Assembly: GCA_000474255.1 (NCBI GenBank)
Contig: BATO01000006.1
Coordinates: forward strand, 1 to 64,000
Source of the DNA: Aquipseudomonas alcaligenes MRY13-0052
GTDB taxonomy: Bacteria > Pseudomonadota > Gammaproteobacteria > Pseudomonadales > Pseudomonadaceae
Direction: 5' to 3'
DNA: 64,000 nucleotides
In this document: positions 44,906-55,052 of the stretch, one piece after another
Position numbering within the stretch: position 1 is the stretch's first letter
How the letters are laid out: every line of letters starts with the position of its first letter
The notes under the pieces: generated by a model
Told to the model about the DNA's origin: nothing
The model's input: only the letters and a program-made list of their open reading frames with translations
The model's database searches: none
Position numbers and translations under genes: made by a program

Positions 44906-44968
44906 TTTTTGCTCCAGAGTTTGAGCGCAAACAGACACTTTACTCAGCTGAGAGGTAAAGTCAAGTGA

Positions 44969-45000
44969 TATAATGGCTTTATAACAACAATAATAAAGGC
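44969..45000 (+). promoter_or_regulatory. promoter box and CAA/TAA-rich leader of the tail chaperone operon
   Basis: TATAAT at 44969-44974, then from 44981 ATAACAACAATAATAAAGGC, the clearest example of the element's leader motif; here it includes AAAGG, a usable Shine-Dalgarno 7 bases from the ATG. Confidence 0.62.
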
Positions 45001-45006
45001 AATACC

Positions 45007-45414
45007 ATGTCCCTTCTTGATCTAGTTACGCCATCAAAAAAGGTGGTTATTACCCAAGCTTTCGGTGGCAAGCCGGAAGTGGCTATTGAAGTTTTTGGGC
45101 TAACCACCGAAGACTTTATATTTCTTGCCGAAAAATACCCGCTGATTCTTGCCGAGGTTTTTCTCAGAAACGCAAAAGCAGAAGCACCATCGGCCCCGGA
45201 TGTTAGTTTTATTTTGGGCCAGAGCGTAGACTTTATTGCTGCAATTATCGGATGTGGCTGCAAAAACCGTGATGCAATCGAGTGGATTAAAACTAAGCCG
45301 CTGGTTGTTCAAGCCGAACTTCTTACAGAGATTTTGGGGCTTACCTTCCCTGACGGTCTAAAAAAAAGCCTCGAAAAACTAGCTCCGACAATCTCTCTGC
45401 TGCTCAAAAAATAG
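45007..45414 (+). CDS. tail assembly chaperone, short form (G)
   Basis: 135 aa. Begins MSLLDLVTPSKKVVIT. Located between tail tube and tape measure, the usual site for the G/GT pair. It ends ...LLLKK followed by TAG in a run of six A (CTC AAA AAA TAG), which is a -1 slippage context. Confidence 0.85.
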   Translation: MSLLDLVTPSKKVVITQAFGGKPEVAIEVFGLTTEDFIFLAEKYPLILAEVFLRNAKAEAPSAPDVSFILGQSVDFIAAIIGCGCKNRDAIEWIKTKPLVVQAELLTEILGLTFPDGLKKSLEKLAPTISLLLKK

Positions 45415-45707
45415 CGGAATACGAACGCCAGCGAAAGAAAGAAGAGTCCGGGGAAGACCTTGAAGATTTTCTTGATGGCCTGGTGCTGATGTGCGAGTCG
45501 CTAATTAGTGCTGGCCACAATACGGAATTTCGCAATCCGTACAAATATTCGCTCCGAAATCTCTACAAATTAACCGAGATTCATCTCAAAAAGAGCCGCA
45601 ATTTAATGCTCGGTGAGCTTATGACACATCACATGAGCCGGGTTGCTTGCGCTACTGGAGATGCAAAAGAGCTCAAAAATCTAATAGAAACAATGGCAGA
45701 AGAATAA
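45411..45707 (+). CDS. T domain of the tail assembly chaperone, made by -1 frameshift
   Basis: Open in the -1 frame directly from the AAAAAAT run; the first codons give IAEYERQRKKEESGEDLED. Fused product about 233 aa. The only in-frame ATG (45489) is far downstream with no ribosome site, supporting frameshift expression rather than a separate gene. Analogue of lambda GT. Confidence 0.8.
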   Translation: MAEYERQRKKEESGEDLEDFLDGLVLMCESLISAGHNTEFRNPYKYSLRNLYKLTEIHLKKSRNLMLGELMTHHMSRVACATGDAKELKNLIETMAEE

Positions 45708-45712
45708 TAACA

Positions 45713-48460
45713 ATGGCCGGAAATACAGTAATTAGCCTTATTCTGAAGGCAAAAGATGAAGCTTCAAGTGTCTTGACCGGGGCCGCAGCTAAGATAACGG
45801 CCTTGCTTGCCGCTTTTGCCGGTGGCGCTGCCATTCACAAAACTGTCGAAGATCTAACCGAATTAGACCGGGTCGCCCAGCGTCTTTCAATGACGACAGA
45901 GGCCCTTAGCGCTGGCCAGTTTGCTGCCTTCAAACTCGCAGGTGTTGATGCCGAGCAGTACGCGGATGCTATCACTGAAATCCGAATCAAAATGGAGGAA
46001 TGGTCTTCGATTCAAGCTGGTGGCGCCACCGACTTTTTCGAAGTCATGAACGCTGACGTAAAAGAGTTCATGAAGCTCGACCCGCAAGAGCAGCTCTTAA
46101 AGATTGCGGACACTATGAAAGATATGTCGGCGTCCGCGCAGTTTACGTTTCTTGATCAGATTGGGTCTGATGCCCTGCGAAATCTGCTGCCTGCAATCAA
46201 AAATGGGAGTGCAGAATTCCGGAAAATGATGCAGGAAGCCGAGAGATACAACCAAGTCATCTCTAGCATCGATTCAAAAGCTATCAGAAGTTTGAACACC
46301 GAGTTCCAATCGCTTGGTCTTATCGCTAGCGGCACTTTCAAAAAGGCCTTTTCTGGCATCGCTCCAGAGCTTCAAGCACTTGTCGAAATCGTAAAAGATA
46401 AGATGCTTGGGATGGTTGAAGGGGTTAATTCGCCAATAAGTTCAATCGGAGAGACCTTTCTAAATGTCATCAAGGGCATGATCGACGGTGTCGATTTCGT
46501 TCTTAAGCTCAAGGATTCCTTCGACGTCGCTTTCCACGGCATGAAATCCGTTGTCCTGCTGTTCTCGGAAATCTTCCTGACTGGTATGCAAGCAATTGAG
46601 AACGGCGTAACAGATGCAATGAATTCGACTGAAAAAGTGCTGAGAAAAGCCCTTTCTGGATTCGTGCAGCTCATAAACAACGCATTTATCAAACCAATTT
46701 CTAGCGCATTGAAGCTGGTTGGGGCTGGAGATTTAGCTGGTCAGCTCGATAAAATTTCCGCTGCGGCCAGCGATTACGCCATTGCTCTAAACAACAAAGG
46801 CCCCGCATTTCAAGCTAGAAACATTCAGCCGACTATCGACAAGATCAAGGAATTAAGGGCTGAGTCGGACAAGCTGATCGGGGAAAACATCGATCTTGTC
46901 ATTAATGGCACTGTCGATGCTGAGCAGCTTAAGAAGGAGATTGATGAAAAGGTCGCTGGCGTCAGAGCAGGCCTGGCTCTAAAAGTCGACATGGAGACCG
47001 AGGAGAAGAAGAAAGATCTAGCAAAGGGCGGTGATGCGAAATTCAACGGTGCAAATGCAGCCGCTGCCGCTGCCCAGGCCGCAAGCCAGGCAAAGCTTCT
47101 CGCTGACCTTGCAAAAGCCGAGATTGAATCAAAGATCAAAACCATTGAAAACAAGCGCGAGATCGAGCTAGCCGGTCTCGAACAACGTGCGCGTGATGAA
47201 GGCCTGTCTGCCAACAAAATTGCGGACATGCGCTTGAAGCTGGAGCTCGACTCGGCCAGAGAAATCAGCGCACAGCGCAAGAAGCTGATCGACGAAGACA
47301 TCAAAGCTCTCGAAGCCCAAATTGCCGCTCAGGGGAAAATCCTGGCTGTTGAGCAGAACGATGGTGCACGCGGCGGTGCCCTCACTGCAATCAAAGAACT
47401 GGAAGCTGAAATCACGCGCAAGCGCATGGAGCAGAAGCAAATCGGGGCTGACCTGGTCGCTCAATCGGCCATTTTGAAAGCAAACAGGGCAGCAGAACTG
47501 GGCAATCTCAAAGCAGAACTGGAGAAAATTAAGGAAGAAGCCGAGCTGGAATTGCGGGTAATTCGCGGCGATTCAGTCGGGGTTGAGCTTGAGCGTCTTG
47601 AAAAACAGTGGAAAGACACCGTGCGCGATATGGAGGAAGTCGGCGTAGATTCCACAGCGGTTAAGGATCTTTTGAGCGCAAAGAAAGCCGAGATTGAGCT
47701 CAACGACATCGAAAGCAAGTTTGCCACCCTCAAGAAAAAGCTCGAAACCAATAAGATTTCGCCCCTCGAATACAAGAAAGAAGTTGATGAATTAGAGAAG
47801 AAAGGGAATGAAAAGGCGGCAGAAGTTGGCAATCCTGAGCGCGCAGACCGCTTCGCTGAGGCCGCAAAAGAGGCAAAAGCGGAGGTTTTTGAGCTCGAAT
47901 CGATAATGGAAAAGGTCGGTGACTCCATGACTTCTGGCTTCGAAAACGCCTTTTCTGAGCTTATTTCAGGGTCGAAGTCAGCCAAGGAAGCTTTCAGTGA
48001 CATGGCTCAGTCTGTACTTATGGATATTGGCAAGATCATCGCCAAGCTCGTTATTCAGCTAGCTTACCAATCCATGATTTCAGCCTTGTCCGGTGGCAGC
48101 TCTTCAGCAGCAAGTGCTAGTGGCGGTGGCGGTCTGATGAGTAGTTTGTCGGGCCTGATCGGTAGCCTGCCAAAGTTCCACACCGGGGGCATCATCGGGC
48201 AGGGCGCTGACAACTACGGCTTGAGCCCGGATGAAGCCCTTATTGTTGCGAAGAAAGGTGAGGAAATGATCACTGAAAAAGACCCACGCCATCGCAATAA
48301 TGCAGGTAATGGCGGTAATTCTGGAACAGCGCCAAACGTAACTATTGTAAATCAGATTGATAATAACGCCATTGCTCGATCTACATTTGAACACCCGACC
48401 TGGGAAAATATGGTATTAAATGTGCTCAAAAGCAATCCGGAAGTTGTAAGATCGTTATGA
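45713..48460 (+). CDS. tail tape measure protein
   Basis: 915 aa. MAGNTVISLILKAKDEASSV is the usual N-terminus; hydrophobic stretches at about 20-40 and 265-300, a long Lys/Glu coiled coil (about 440-740), and C-terminal SMTSGFENAFSELISGSKSA and KLVIQLAYQSMISAL. Length would give a tail of roughly 130-140 nm by the 1.5 Å per residue rule. Start at 45713 follows AATAATAACA. It holds a 12-bp repeat copy at 47671. Confidence 0.93.
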   Translation: MAGNTVISLILKAKDEASSVLTGAAAKITALLAAFAGGAAIHKTVEDLTELDRVAQRLSMTTEALSAGQFAAFKLAGVDAEQYADAITEIRIKMEEWSSIQAGGATDFFEVMNADVKEFMKLDPQEQLLKIADTMKDMSASAQFTFLDQIGSDALRNLLPAIKNGSAEFRKMMQEAERYNQVISSIDSKAIRSLNTEFQSLGLIASGTFKKAFSGIAPELQALVEIVKDKMLGMVEGVNSPISSIGETFLNVIKGMIDGVDFVLKLKDSFDVAFHGMKSVVLLFSEIFLTGMQAIENGVTDAMNSTEKVLRKALSGFVQLINNAFIKPISSALKLVGAGDLAGQLDKISAAASDYAIALNNKGPAFQARNIQPTIDKIKELRAESDKLIGENIDLVINGTVDAEQLKKEIDEKVAGVRAGLALKVDMETEEKKKDLAKGGDAKFNGANAAAAAAQAASQAKLLADLAKAEIESKIKTIENKREIELAGLEQRARDEGLSANKIADMRLKLELDSAREISAQRKKLIDEDIKALEAQIAAQGKILAVEQNDGARGGALTAIKELEAEITRKRMEQKQIGADLVAQSAILKANRAAELGNLKAELEKIKEEAELELRVIRGDSVGVELERLEKQWKDTVRDMEEVGVDSTAVKDLLSAKKAEIELNDIESKFATLKKKLETNKISPLEYKKEVDELEKKGNEKAAEVGNPERADRFAEAAKEAKAEVFELESIMEKVGDSMTSGFENAFSELISGSKSAKEAFSDMAQSVLMDIGKIIAKLVIQLAYQSMISALSGGSSSAASASGGGGLMSSLSGLIGSLPKFHTGGIIGQGADNYGLSPDEALIVAKKGEEMITEKDPRHRNNAGNGGNSGTAPNVTIVNQIDNNAIARSTFEHPTWENMVLNVLKSNPEVVRSL

Positions 48461-48498
48461 TAAGATAGAGATATAGTCAACCAATAATAATAAGAACA

Positions 48499-49365
48499 AT
48501 GGCTGTCCATATCTCTACTTACTCATCGGCACAACTCTGGTTCTCATATATAACTGCATACTTTTTGCCGTCAAACGGCTGGTTTGCAGTCAAAGATACT
48601 GAGTCAGAGAAGATCTTTCAGATGCCCAGCGGCGGCAACATTGGCATGGCATTGTCGGGCAGTGAGCTGCTGCTGACGGCGTTCGAACATCAAACCCTGG
48701 GCCTGAATGTTGTGCAGCAGTCGCCCTTTTCCGGCTTGCCGGGATTAATGCTGCCTGCCGGGCCTGTTGATACATGGACGATCATCAATGAGCGCCGAGT
48801 GATCTTTGTTTTGCGCTCAAATGGGGTCTATTACAGCGCGTATTTGGGCTTAATAGAGGCGTTCGGCAGTGCTCGCACGTACTCTTTTCCGTGCTTTGTC
48901 GGTGGATCGTCTGGTGGTTCTGCTTTTCCTTACTTCGCTGGCGGTGCTGAGAAGTGCCCGAAGGTATGCGTTCCGGACGGCACATGGCAGACGGTAGGGG
49001 GTGAATACGGGGCTGGATTGAGCTCGTTTGCTAGCTTCGATTACAGTCGGAAGTGTGCGTATGTGTTTCCGTTTGACGGCAAAAACAAGCGTATCGGCAG
49101 CGACCTGGACGGTGGAATTACGCTTTTTCGAGCCCTCGTTGTCAGCGATAAATTCGATGGTTCGGTGCAGTTTCAGAACCCGAATATGAATGTCGGCGGG
49201 GTTTCTTACGCTGATGACGGGCAGTGGCTTGGATACCTGGATGGGGTTTTTGCGTGCCCAGCGGGGCTGGCGGCAGGTTCTGTTTTTGTTGTCGATGGGA
49301 CTAATTTTCTGGTCGTGCAGAATCTCGGTGTTGCGGGCGAGCTTTTTGCGGTGGAGCTCTCGTGA
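48499..49365 (+). CDS. tail protein of unknown role
   Basis: 288 aa, beta-rich, many Gly/Ser/aromatics (FPYFAGGAEKCPKVC). It follows the tape measure as do distal tail or baseplate proteins of siphophages. Leader CCAATAATAATAAGAAC. The overlap with the next gene is GTGATG. Confidence 0.68.
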   Translation: MAVHISTYSSAQLWFSYITAYFLPSNGWFAVKDTESEKIFQMPSGGNIGMALSGSELLLTAFEHQTLGLNVVQQSPFSGLPGLMLPAGPVDTWTIINERRVIFVLRSNGVYYSAYLGLIEAFGSARTYSFPCFVGGSSGGSAFPYFAGGAEKCPKVCVPDGTWQTVGGEYGAGLSSFASFDYSRKCAYVFPFDGKNKRIGSDLDGGITLFRALVVSDKFDGSVQFQNPNMNVGGVSYADDGQWLGYLDGVFACPAGLAAGSVFVVDGTNFLVVQNLGVAGELFAVELS

Positions 49366-50297
49366 TGAAAGTAGTGTCTTACAAGTACACGAGCGCCGAA
49401 GATCTGATGTCCATTGTTCATAGGCATTTGGGCCTGGCCGGTTGGACGATTAACTACTTCGGGCCAATGCTGAACGGCGACCCGCGCCTGGGCCGGTACA
49501 TGTCGGTTCAGAAAGCCGGGTGTTTCTTTACACTGCGGGCGTTCGATCTCTTTAATCCGCATTCCGAAACCTACGCCTACGCAACCACTTTCGAGCAACG
49601 CGGGATTGCTGTGAATACCTGCGATGGGTACACGCCTGGGGCTGGCTATCTGTCACAACCTGGGTTCCGTCAGGCTCCACGCTGCTATGTCGAAACCAGC
49701 TTTGAAGGCACGTGCTACCTGAGCTATTCGGGCGACATTTTTATCATCTCAACTCAGTATGATGACGGTCGCTTTTCGCATGTAATCTTTGGGAAATTGC
49801 CCGTTTTTGTTACAGGGACTGGCGGGAATATTGTCAGTTCGACGCACGTTTATAACTCCAATTCTCTCTATCCTCTTCTCTACAACAATGCGGCATGCTT
49901 CTGTTTGCGTGTAAACCATGCGCAGTTTAATGGCTGGGATACGGGATCAAGAACTCTTTCTTCGCTTGCATATCCGACAGTTAACGGCGTGCCAACTTAC
50001 CTTTCTACGTCAAATCAGTATGGCAGTCTCGGCACTCATACACGCGGAAAGATATTGGATTGTGGTTTTCCTGGGCTAATTCCGGTTAATTTCTTCACTC
50101 TTTTTAGCTCAAATTACTCTCCGTTTGCGCAAATTCCGGATCTGTTTGTTGTGCCGCTTGACTACGTTTCTGCGGTAAGTGAGATGGTTATTGGGCTAAG
50201 TAAATTCTTTGTGATCCCACTTTATAAAAAGGGTTCCTGGCTAGAGGCGACTACTGGCATTCAAAACATTGGCATTGCGGTACTGAAAGATGAATAA
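49362..50297 (+). CDS. tail protein of unknown role
   Basis: 311 aa, GTG or ATG (49365) start. Similar character to the previous gene (VETSFEGTCYLSYSGDIFIIS), perhaps a duplicated distal tail component. Overlaps the next by 8 bp. Confidence 0.68.
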   Translation: MMKVVSYKYTSAEDLMSIVHRHLGLAGWTINYFGPMLNGDPRLGRYMSVQKAGCFFTLRAFDLFNPHSETYAYATTFEQRGIAVNTCDGYTPGAGYLSQPGFRQAPRCYVETSFEGTCYLSYSGDIFIISTQYDDGRFSHVIFGKLPVFVTGTGGNIVSSTHVYNSNSLYPLLYNNAACFCLRVNHAQFNGWDTGSRTLSSLAYPTVNGVPTYLSTSNQYGSLGTHTRGKILDCGFPGLIPVNFFTLFSSNYSPFAQIPDLFVVPLDYVSAVSEMVIGLSKFFVIPLYKKGSWLEATTGIQNIGIAVLKDE

Positions 50298-51756
50298 AAT
50301 TGCAGGCGGATTTGCTGATATCTACAAGAACAACCTGTTCGTTGACGTTGTGTCTGATCATTATGTGCCAGAGGGGCAGAAAGTAGAGTTTTCGGTCTGG
50401 CATACATTTGCAGGTAAGAAAACGCTGAGTGATGTTCAGTTGCTGAATGCTGAGGGGCTTGATGGGTTTGACGGCGTGGAATTTGGGATTAGAGAGCCTA
50501 AATTTTTACGAGTTTTTCAAAGCCAGAAAAAACTTGCCACTGGCGTGCAGGCGACAGTTGCTGGATCTGTGGCAGCGGCCATTTCTGACTTCGAAGTGAT
50601 GAAGCTCGTGGACAACCGGATTGACTGGTCTGTAAGTCCATCAATTCGCGTGCAGTACATGACAGAAGTGATTGAGGCATTCGACGGAACTGAGCAGCGC
50701 ATTGCACTTAGAGACAAACCGCGCATCACTGCCGAGTTTCAGTATTCGTTGTTCGACACTGACCGATATATTTTTGATAACGAGATCATTAGCCAGCGGG
50801 GAAGGGTGTTAATACCGATATGGCCAATGCAAGTGAAGTGCATCGCTACAGAAAGCGGCGTATCGTTAGATAAGAACAATGAACTACTGACTACCTGTCA
50901 ATTCATGTTTGTGACTGATGGCGTTTCATCAGAGCTCGTCTCAGTTGAGGCCCGCCATGGCCTGGCTATTGATTGTGTTCTTCTGGTTTTGAAAAACTCA
51001 TTAGAAGAATTAACCGCTATTCCTGTATTCCCAGCATCCCTATCGAACGAAAACACCTCAAAAATAGCTTCGAATTTTTACGAAACCAGGACTCTTTCGC
51101 TAGATATTGATCCCGAATCAGTTGATTTTTACGCGCCAGACGAAACGAAATTCACTCATATTTATGACCGCGTAGAGTGGGATGAGGATTTGCAGCGCTA
51201 CATTCGCGGCAATAAGAAGCCTGTTTTAACCACGAGATATGATAGATCTGCCGATATCACTGCGAATTATGCGCTACTCAGGGCCTCTTTTGACCCTGGT
51301 TTTGGCCTGAAACACGACCATGAAAGAACACCAGGAGCATACAGAACATTCAATTTCGAGTACAAGTTTTTCTCAGAAGAAGATCGCCAGCAGTTCGTTG
51401 ACTTCGCAAAGTTAACGAAAGGTGCTCAGCGAGAGTTTTATTGCGAAGCCCCATATTTCGGTTATGAAGTTATCTCAGCAGCTGGTAAAGCAGTCATAAT
51501 CAAAGATTCAAAACTTATGCTAAATACCGGCACTTCCGCCCCGGCCATTACACTGTCACTGTATAATGGAGATAAGCTTTACAGAAAGATCGACGGCGTT
51601 ACAAATAACAGTGACGGCACGCAAACCCTGAATCTTCTCGAAGACATTCAGTCACTAACTGCCGAAGATATTGATTACGCAGCACCACTTTTTCTGTCTC
51701 GTTTTGAGTCAGATGATTTTATTTTTTCTTTGAAACCGACCAAATATCAACAATAA
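50290..51756 (+). CDS. tail assembly/baseplate protein
   Basis: 488 aa. EAFDGTEQRIALRDKPRITA is a pattern found in siphophage tail proteins near the BR0599 gene. Inverted copies of the cassette-end repeat occur inside the coding sequence at 50509-50533 and 50977-51003, and both are read through in frame (RVFQSQKK and LLVLKNS). Confidence 0.72.
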   Translation: MNKIAGGFADIYKNNLFVDVVSDHYVPEGQKVEFSVWHTFAGKKTLSDVQLLNAEGLDGFDGVEFGIREPKFLRVFQSQKKLATGVQATVAGSVAAAISDFEVMKLVDNRIDWSVSPSIRVQYMTEVIEAFDGTEQRIALRDKPRITAEFQYSLFDTDRYIFDNEIISQRGRVLIPIWPMQVKCIATESGVSLDKNNELLTTCQFMFVTDGVSSELVSVEARHGLAIDCVLLVLKNSLEELTAIPVFPASLSNENTSKIASNFYETRTLSLDIDPESVDFYAPDETKFTHIYDRVEWDEDLQRYIRGNKKPVLTTRYDRSADITANYALLRASFDPGFGLKHDHERTPGAYRTFNFEYKFFSEEDRQQFVDFAKLTKGAQREFYCEAPYFGYEVISAAGKAVIIKDSKLMLNTGTSAPAITLSLYNGDKLYRKIDGVTNNSDGTQTLNLLEDIQSLTAEDIDYAAPLFLSRFESDDFIFSLKPTKYQQ

Positions 51757-51783
51757 CTAAAACAATAAAACAGTTGATTCACA

Positions 51784-52614
51784 GTGAACATACGCGATAT
51801 TGAAGCAAGCCTTGGTTTTGGATCACCTACAGAACTTTATCTTTTTGAGCATGGGGAGGACGTGTATGCATACACTTCTAGCTCAAAAAGAGTGCTGCAT
51901 ACTGACGGCGTGATCTATAACCCACTGCCCATCAAACGCGACAAGATCCAGCGATCCCAGCAAGACAACCGCAACCGCTTACAGATCGACGTGCCCGGCG
52001 ACTCGCCGATCCCGATGATCTTCCGCAACAAACAGCCGAAAAAGCACGTTACTCTCAAAGTCTTCCGCTTTCACCGCTACACAAAAGAAAGCTGGCTTTG
52101 GTTCAATAAAGAAGCTGAATTACCAGGCGAATTCATCACTATTTTCTCCGGTGAAGTCGTTCAAACGACGTGGAATAACACAGTTGCAACTCTCGATTGC
52201 GCCTCTGTTTCAGCTCTCCAGCGCCGGCAATGCTTACGTTTTGGCTATCAAGCGCAGTGCAATCACCACGTTTTTGACGAGCTTTGCGGCCTGAAAATCC
52301 AAGACTGGCAAGAAGAAGTAACGGTCACCAGCATTCAAAATAATGGCTTTACAATCAACGTAACCGGACTTTTGAATTCAAATGATTATTACAAAGGCTC
52401 AATTATCTCTAAGAATGATGATGATTTTAGGGATGTTTTGTCTGTAAATGCTGGCGTTATTTCTTTGTTTTCTCCGCTAAGTGATTTAGTTGTCGGTGAT
52501 AAATTAAAGATAACGAAGGGTTGTGATAGATCATCTGCGGCCTGCAAAAGCTTTAACAATTTTGATAATTTTTTCGGGTTCGTAACTATTCCTACTGACA
52601 ACCCGTTCATTTAA
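51784..52614 (+). CDS. phage BR0599 / DUF2163 family tail protein
   Basis: 276 aa with GTG start. The end GCDRSSAACKSFNNFDNFFG with the C-(x6)-C pair and SALQRRQCLRFGYQAQCNHH are diagnostic of DUF2163/BR0599 proteins, found at the tail tip and linked with peptidoglycan-related or hub function. Confidence 0.88.
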   Translation: MNIRDIEASLGFGSPTELYLFEHGEDVYAYTSSSKRVLHTDGVIYNPLPIKRDKIQRSQQDNRNRLQIDVPGDSPIPMIFRNKQPKKHVTLKVFRFHRYTKESWLWFNKEAELPGEFITIFSGEVVQTTWNNTVATLDCASVSALQRRQCLRFGYQAQCNHHVFDELCGLKIQDWQEEVTVTSIQNNGFTINVTGLLNSNDYYKGSIISKNDDDFRDVLSVNAGVISLFSPLSDLVVGDKLKITKGCDRSSAACKSFNNFDNFFGFVTIPTDNPFI

Positions 52615-52643
52615 TGCAACTAAAATAATAATAAGAAGAAAAT

Positions 52644-55052
52644 ATGAATTGGATTCTTGCAGGCCTTGTATTGATCGGGTTGTTTGTTATGGCCCGGATG
52701 GTTCCTAAAACCGAAGGCGCAAAAGCCTCTGGCATTGAGGACTTTAATTTCCCGAGCGCCGCTGAGCGTCCGATTCAAGTTGTCTTCGGCACACGCAAAA
52801 TTTCCGGCCCAAATGTTTTGTGGTACGGGGATTTAAAAACAACTGAAATAACCGAAAAAGTAAAGACTCTTTTTCGCACTACAAAAACTGTCGTTGGCCA
52901 TAAATATTATATGGGTTTGCAGTTAGGCATTTGTCATGGCCCAGATGTAGAGCTAAAGAAGATTATTTTCGATGATATTATTGTCGTTGACTCAACTTTT
53001 TTCGGCGAATCAGTAGTTAATATCGCGCCTGATGATTATGTATTTGGCGGCGCTGGCGGGAAAATTAGCTTCTATTCCGGATCTCAGTATCAGTCAGTTA
53101 ACTCATATTTGAGCGCAAAAGCTGGTGACGGCATCTCCAGTTTTAAAGGCCTTTGCTATGCAGTGCTGGAAGGTTTTTGGATCGGCAACTCACCGAACCC
53201 GCAGCAGATTAGTTTTGAAGTAGCTCGGTTTCCAAAGGCTCCACGTCCAAAGCTCTACACGAACGGGTTTACTGGCACAGTCAATGAACGCATTGGCGCT
53301 GATGCTAACCCTGCTTTCGTTGTCTATGAGCTGCTGACGGACAAGCGATATGGCGCTGGAATCCCCAAAAACTTGATCGATTCAGAGTCGTTTTTGATTG
53401 CCGGGTCGACGCTTTATGCTGAGAATTTCGGAATTTCTCTAGTTATCGATAGCGCTGCGTCTGCTGGTCAGATCATCACTGAGATCATGAAAGTGATCCA
53501 GGGCAATCTGATTGACGACCCGAAAACGGGGAAAATCAGGCTAAAGCTGACGCGTAATGACTATGGCAACACCACGATTCCAGAGCTAAATCCGTCGAAT
53601 TTAAAGGCCGTTTCGAGCTACACGAGCGGAAGCTTGGATACTGGCGTTAACGAAATCCGTGTCAAGTACCTGTCGCGTGAGCACGGCTATGAAGAGCGCA
53701 CGGCCATCGCTCAGAACAACGCTTTACGCATGCACAAGGGCGACGTCGAGAGTCAGACGATCAGCATGCCGCAAGTTACGTCAGCGCAGATCGCAGCAAA
53801 GATCGCACAGCGTGAGCTAGTAGCTATCTCATCGCCGATGAAGTCTTGTGTCGTCGAGTGCACCAGGGCCTTTTCTGAGATAAATGTAGGTGACGTGGTA
53901 TCGCTTACATGGCCACTCCTCGGCGTTGAAAAACAGGTCATGCGCGTCACTGCTGTGAACCTTGGATCGCTCGACAGCGGCGGAATCACTATGAATTTGG
54001 TGCAGGACGTGTACGGGGTCTTCTCTGCCGTATACAGCGACGGTTCTGAGCGTGCCTGGACGAAGCCATCGGTCACAGCCAGCAACGTCACGAACTACGA
54101 GATCATCGACGCGCCAGCGATCTTTGCGGATGGCCTGACTGATGCCGTGTTGTTGATGGCTGAGGCCCCGGCCAATGCGATGAGCTTCAAGCTGCTCGTG
54201 CAAGCACAGAACGATTCGTCGTTCATAGACGCCGGAGAGCAGTACTTCACGAAGACTTTTGTCAGCGGTGAATCGTTGTCTGCGGGCATCTACTCGAACG
54301 GCCAGATCATCATCAGCGGCAGCACAGTTGGTTTCGAGTCGTACTCAGAATCGGAAGGGCTGCAAGGGATGGGCCTGTACCTGATATCTAGCGGGGCAGG
54401 GCGTGAGTGGATCTATGCAAAGAGCACTGTGATCGACAATGCCACTACCGCACGGCTACTCGACGTCAAGCGTGGGATCTTCAACACCAGGCCATTGGCG
54501 CACCCAGTCGGCGCGAAAATCTGGGCTGCTGGCGATCTGTCGTCTGCTATCAAGTTGAAGTACACGAAAGACGAGTGGATTCGCTTCAAGATGCTGACGA
54601 AGACCGCTACGAACCGACTTAAAGACGCTGATGCCACGGTTGCCGAGTATCACTACCAGGGCGCTAACTCAATGCCCTGGAGGCCCGGCAGGATTCGCGT
54701 TAATGGCATTGCAGACGGCGGACTCATCATCGACGAAGCAACTCTTCAATGGCGCACACGAGACGGCTCTGACACAAGCATCGTGCATCAAGAGCAAGAC
54801 AGATCGCAGCTCACATACTGCACGTACGTCGTTACCGTCGCAGACGAAAGCGGCATTCTGCGCACAGAAGAAGTATCAGCAGAAGCCTGGACTTTTGACA
54901 ACGAGCTTGAGCTGCGTCGCGCATGGTACTTCGATGAGAACAATGAACTGCAATATGTCGAAGGCACTTATGCTGATAGTCTGACGTTCACAATTAAAGC
55001 AAAACTTAACAGCCAGTATTCTGACACCCAGACTATTACCGTTATTCGCTAA
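52644..55052 (+). CDS. tail tip / central hub protein
   Basis: 802 aa. N-terminal hydrophobic ILAGLVLIGLFVMARM, then AERPIQVVFGTRKISGPNVLWYGD and GKIRLKLTRNDYG, TSAQIAAKIAQREL, features of gene-transfer-agent or gpJ-like hub proteins. C-terminal fibronectin-like part (about 600-800). The last large virion gene. It carries a 12-bp repeat copy at 53108. Confidence 0.85.
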   Translation: MNWILAGLVLIGLFVMARMVPKTEGAKASGIEDFNFPSAAERPIQVVFGTRKISGPNVLWYGDLKTTEITEKVKTLFRTTKTVVGHKYYMGLQLGICHGPDVELKKIIFDDIIVVDSTFFGESVVNIAPDDYVFGGAGGKISFYSGSQYQSVNSYLSAKAGDGISSFKGLCYAVLEGFWIGNSPNPQQISFEVARFPKAPRPKLYTNGFTGTVNERIGADANPAFVVYELLTDKRYGAGIPKNLIDSESFLIAGSTLYAENFGISLVIDSAASAGQIITEIMKVIQGNLIDDPKTGKIRLKLTRNDYGNTTIPELNPSNLKAVSSYTSGSLDTGVNEIRVKYLSREHGYEERTAIAQNNALRMHKGDVESQTISMPQVTSAQIAAKIAQRELVAISSPMKSCVVECTRAFSEINVGDVVSLTWPLLGVEKQVMRVTAVNLGSLDSGGITMNLVQDVYGVFSAVYSDGSERAWTKPSVTASNVTNYEIIDAPAIFADGLTDAVLLMAEAPANAMSFKLLVQAQNDSSFIDAGEQYFTKTFVSGESLSAGIYSNGQIIISGSTVGFESYSESEGLQGMGLYLISSGAGREWIYAKSTVIDNATTARLLDVKRGIFNTRPLAHPVGAKIWAAGDLSSAIKLKYTKDEWIRFKMLTKTATNRLKDADATVAEYHYQGANSMPWRPGRIRVNGIADGGLIIDEATLQWRTRDGSDTSIVHQEQDRSQLTYCTYVVTVADESGILRTEEVSAEAWTFDNELELRRAWYFDENNELQYVEGTYADSLTFTIKAKLNSQYSDTQTITVIR

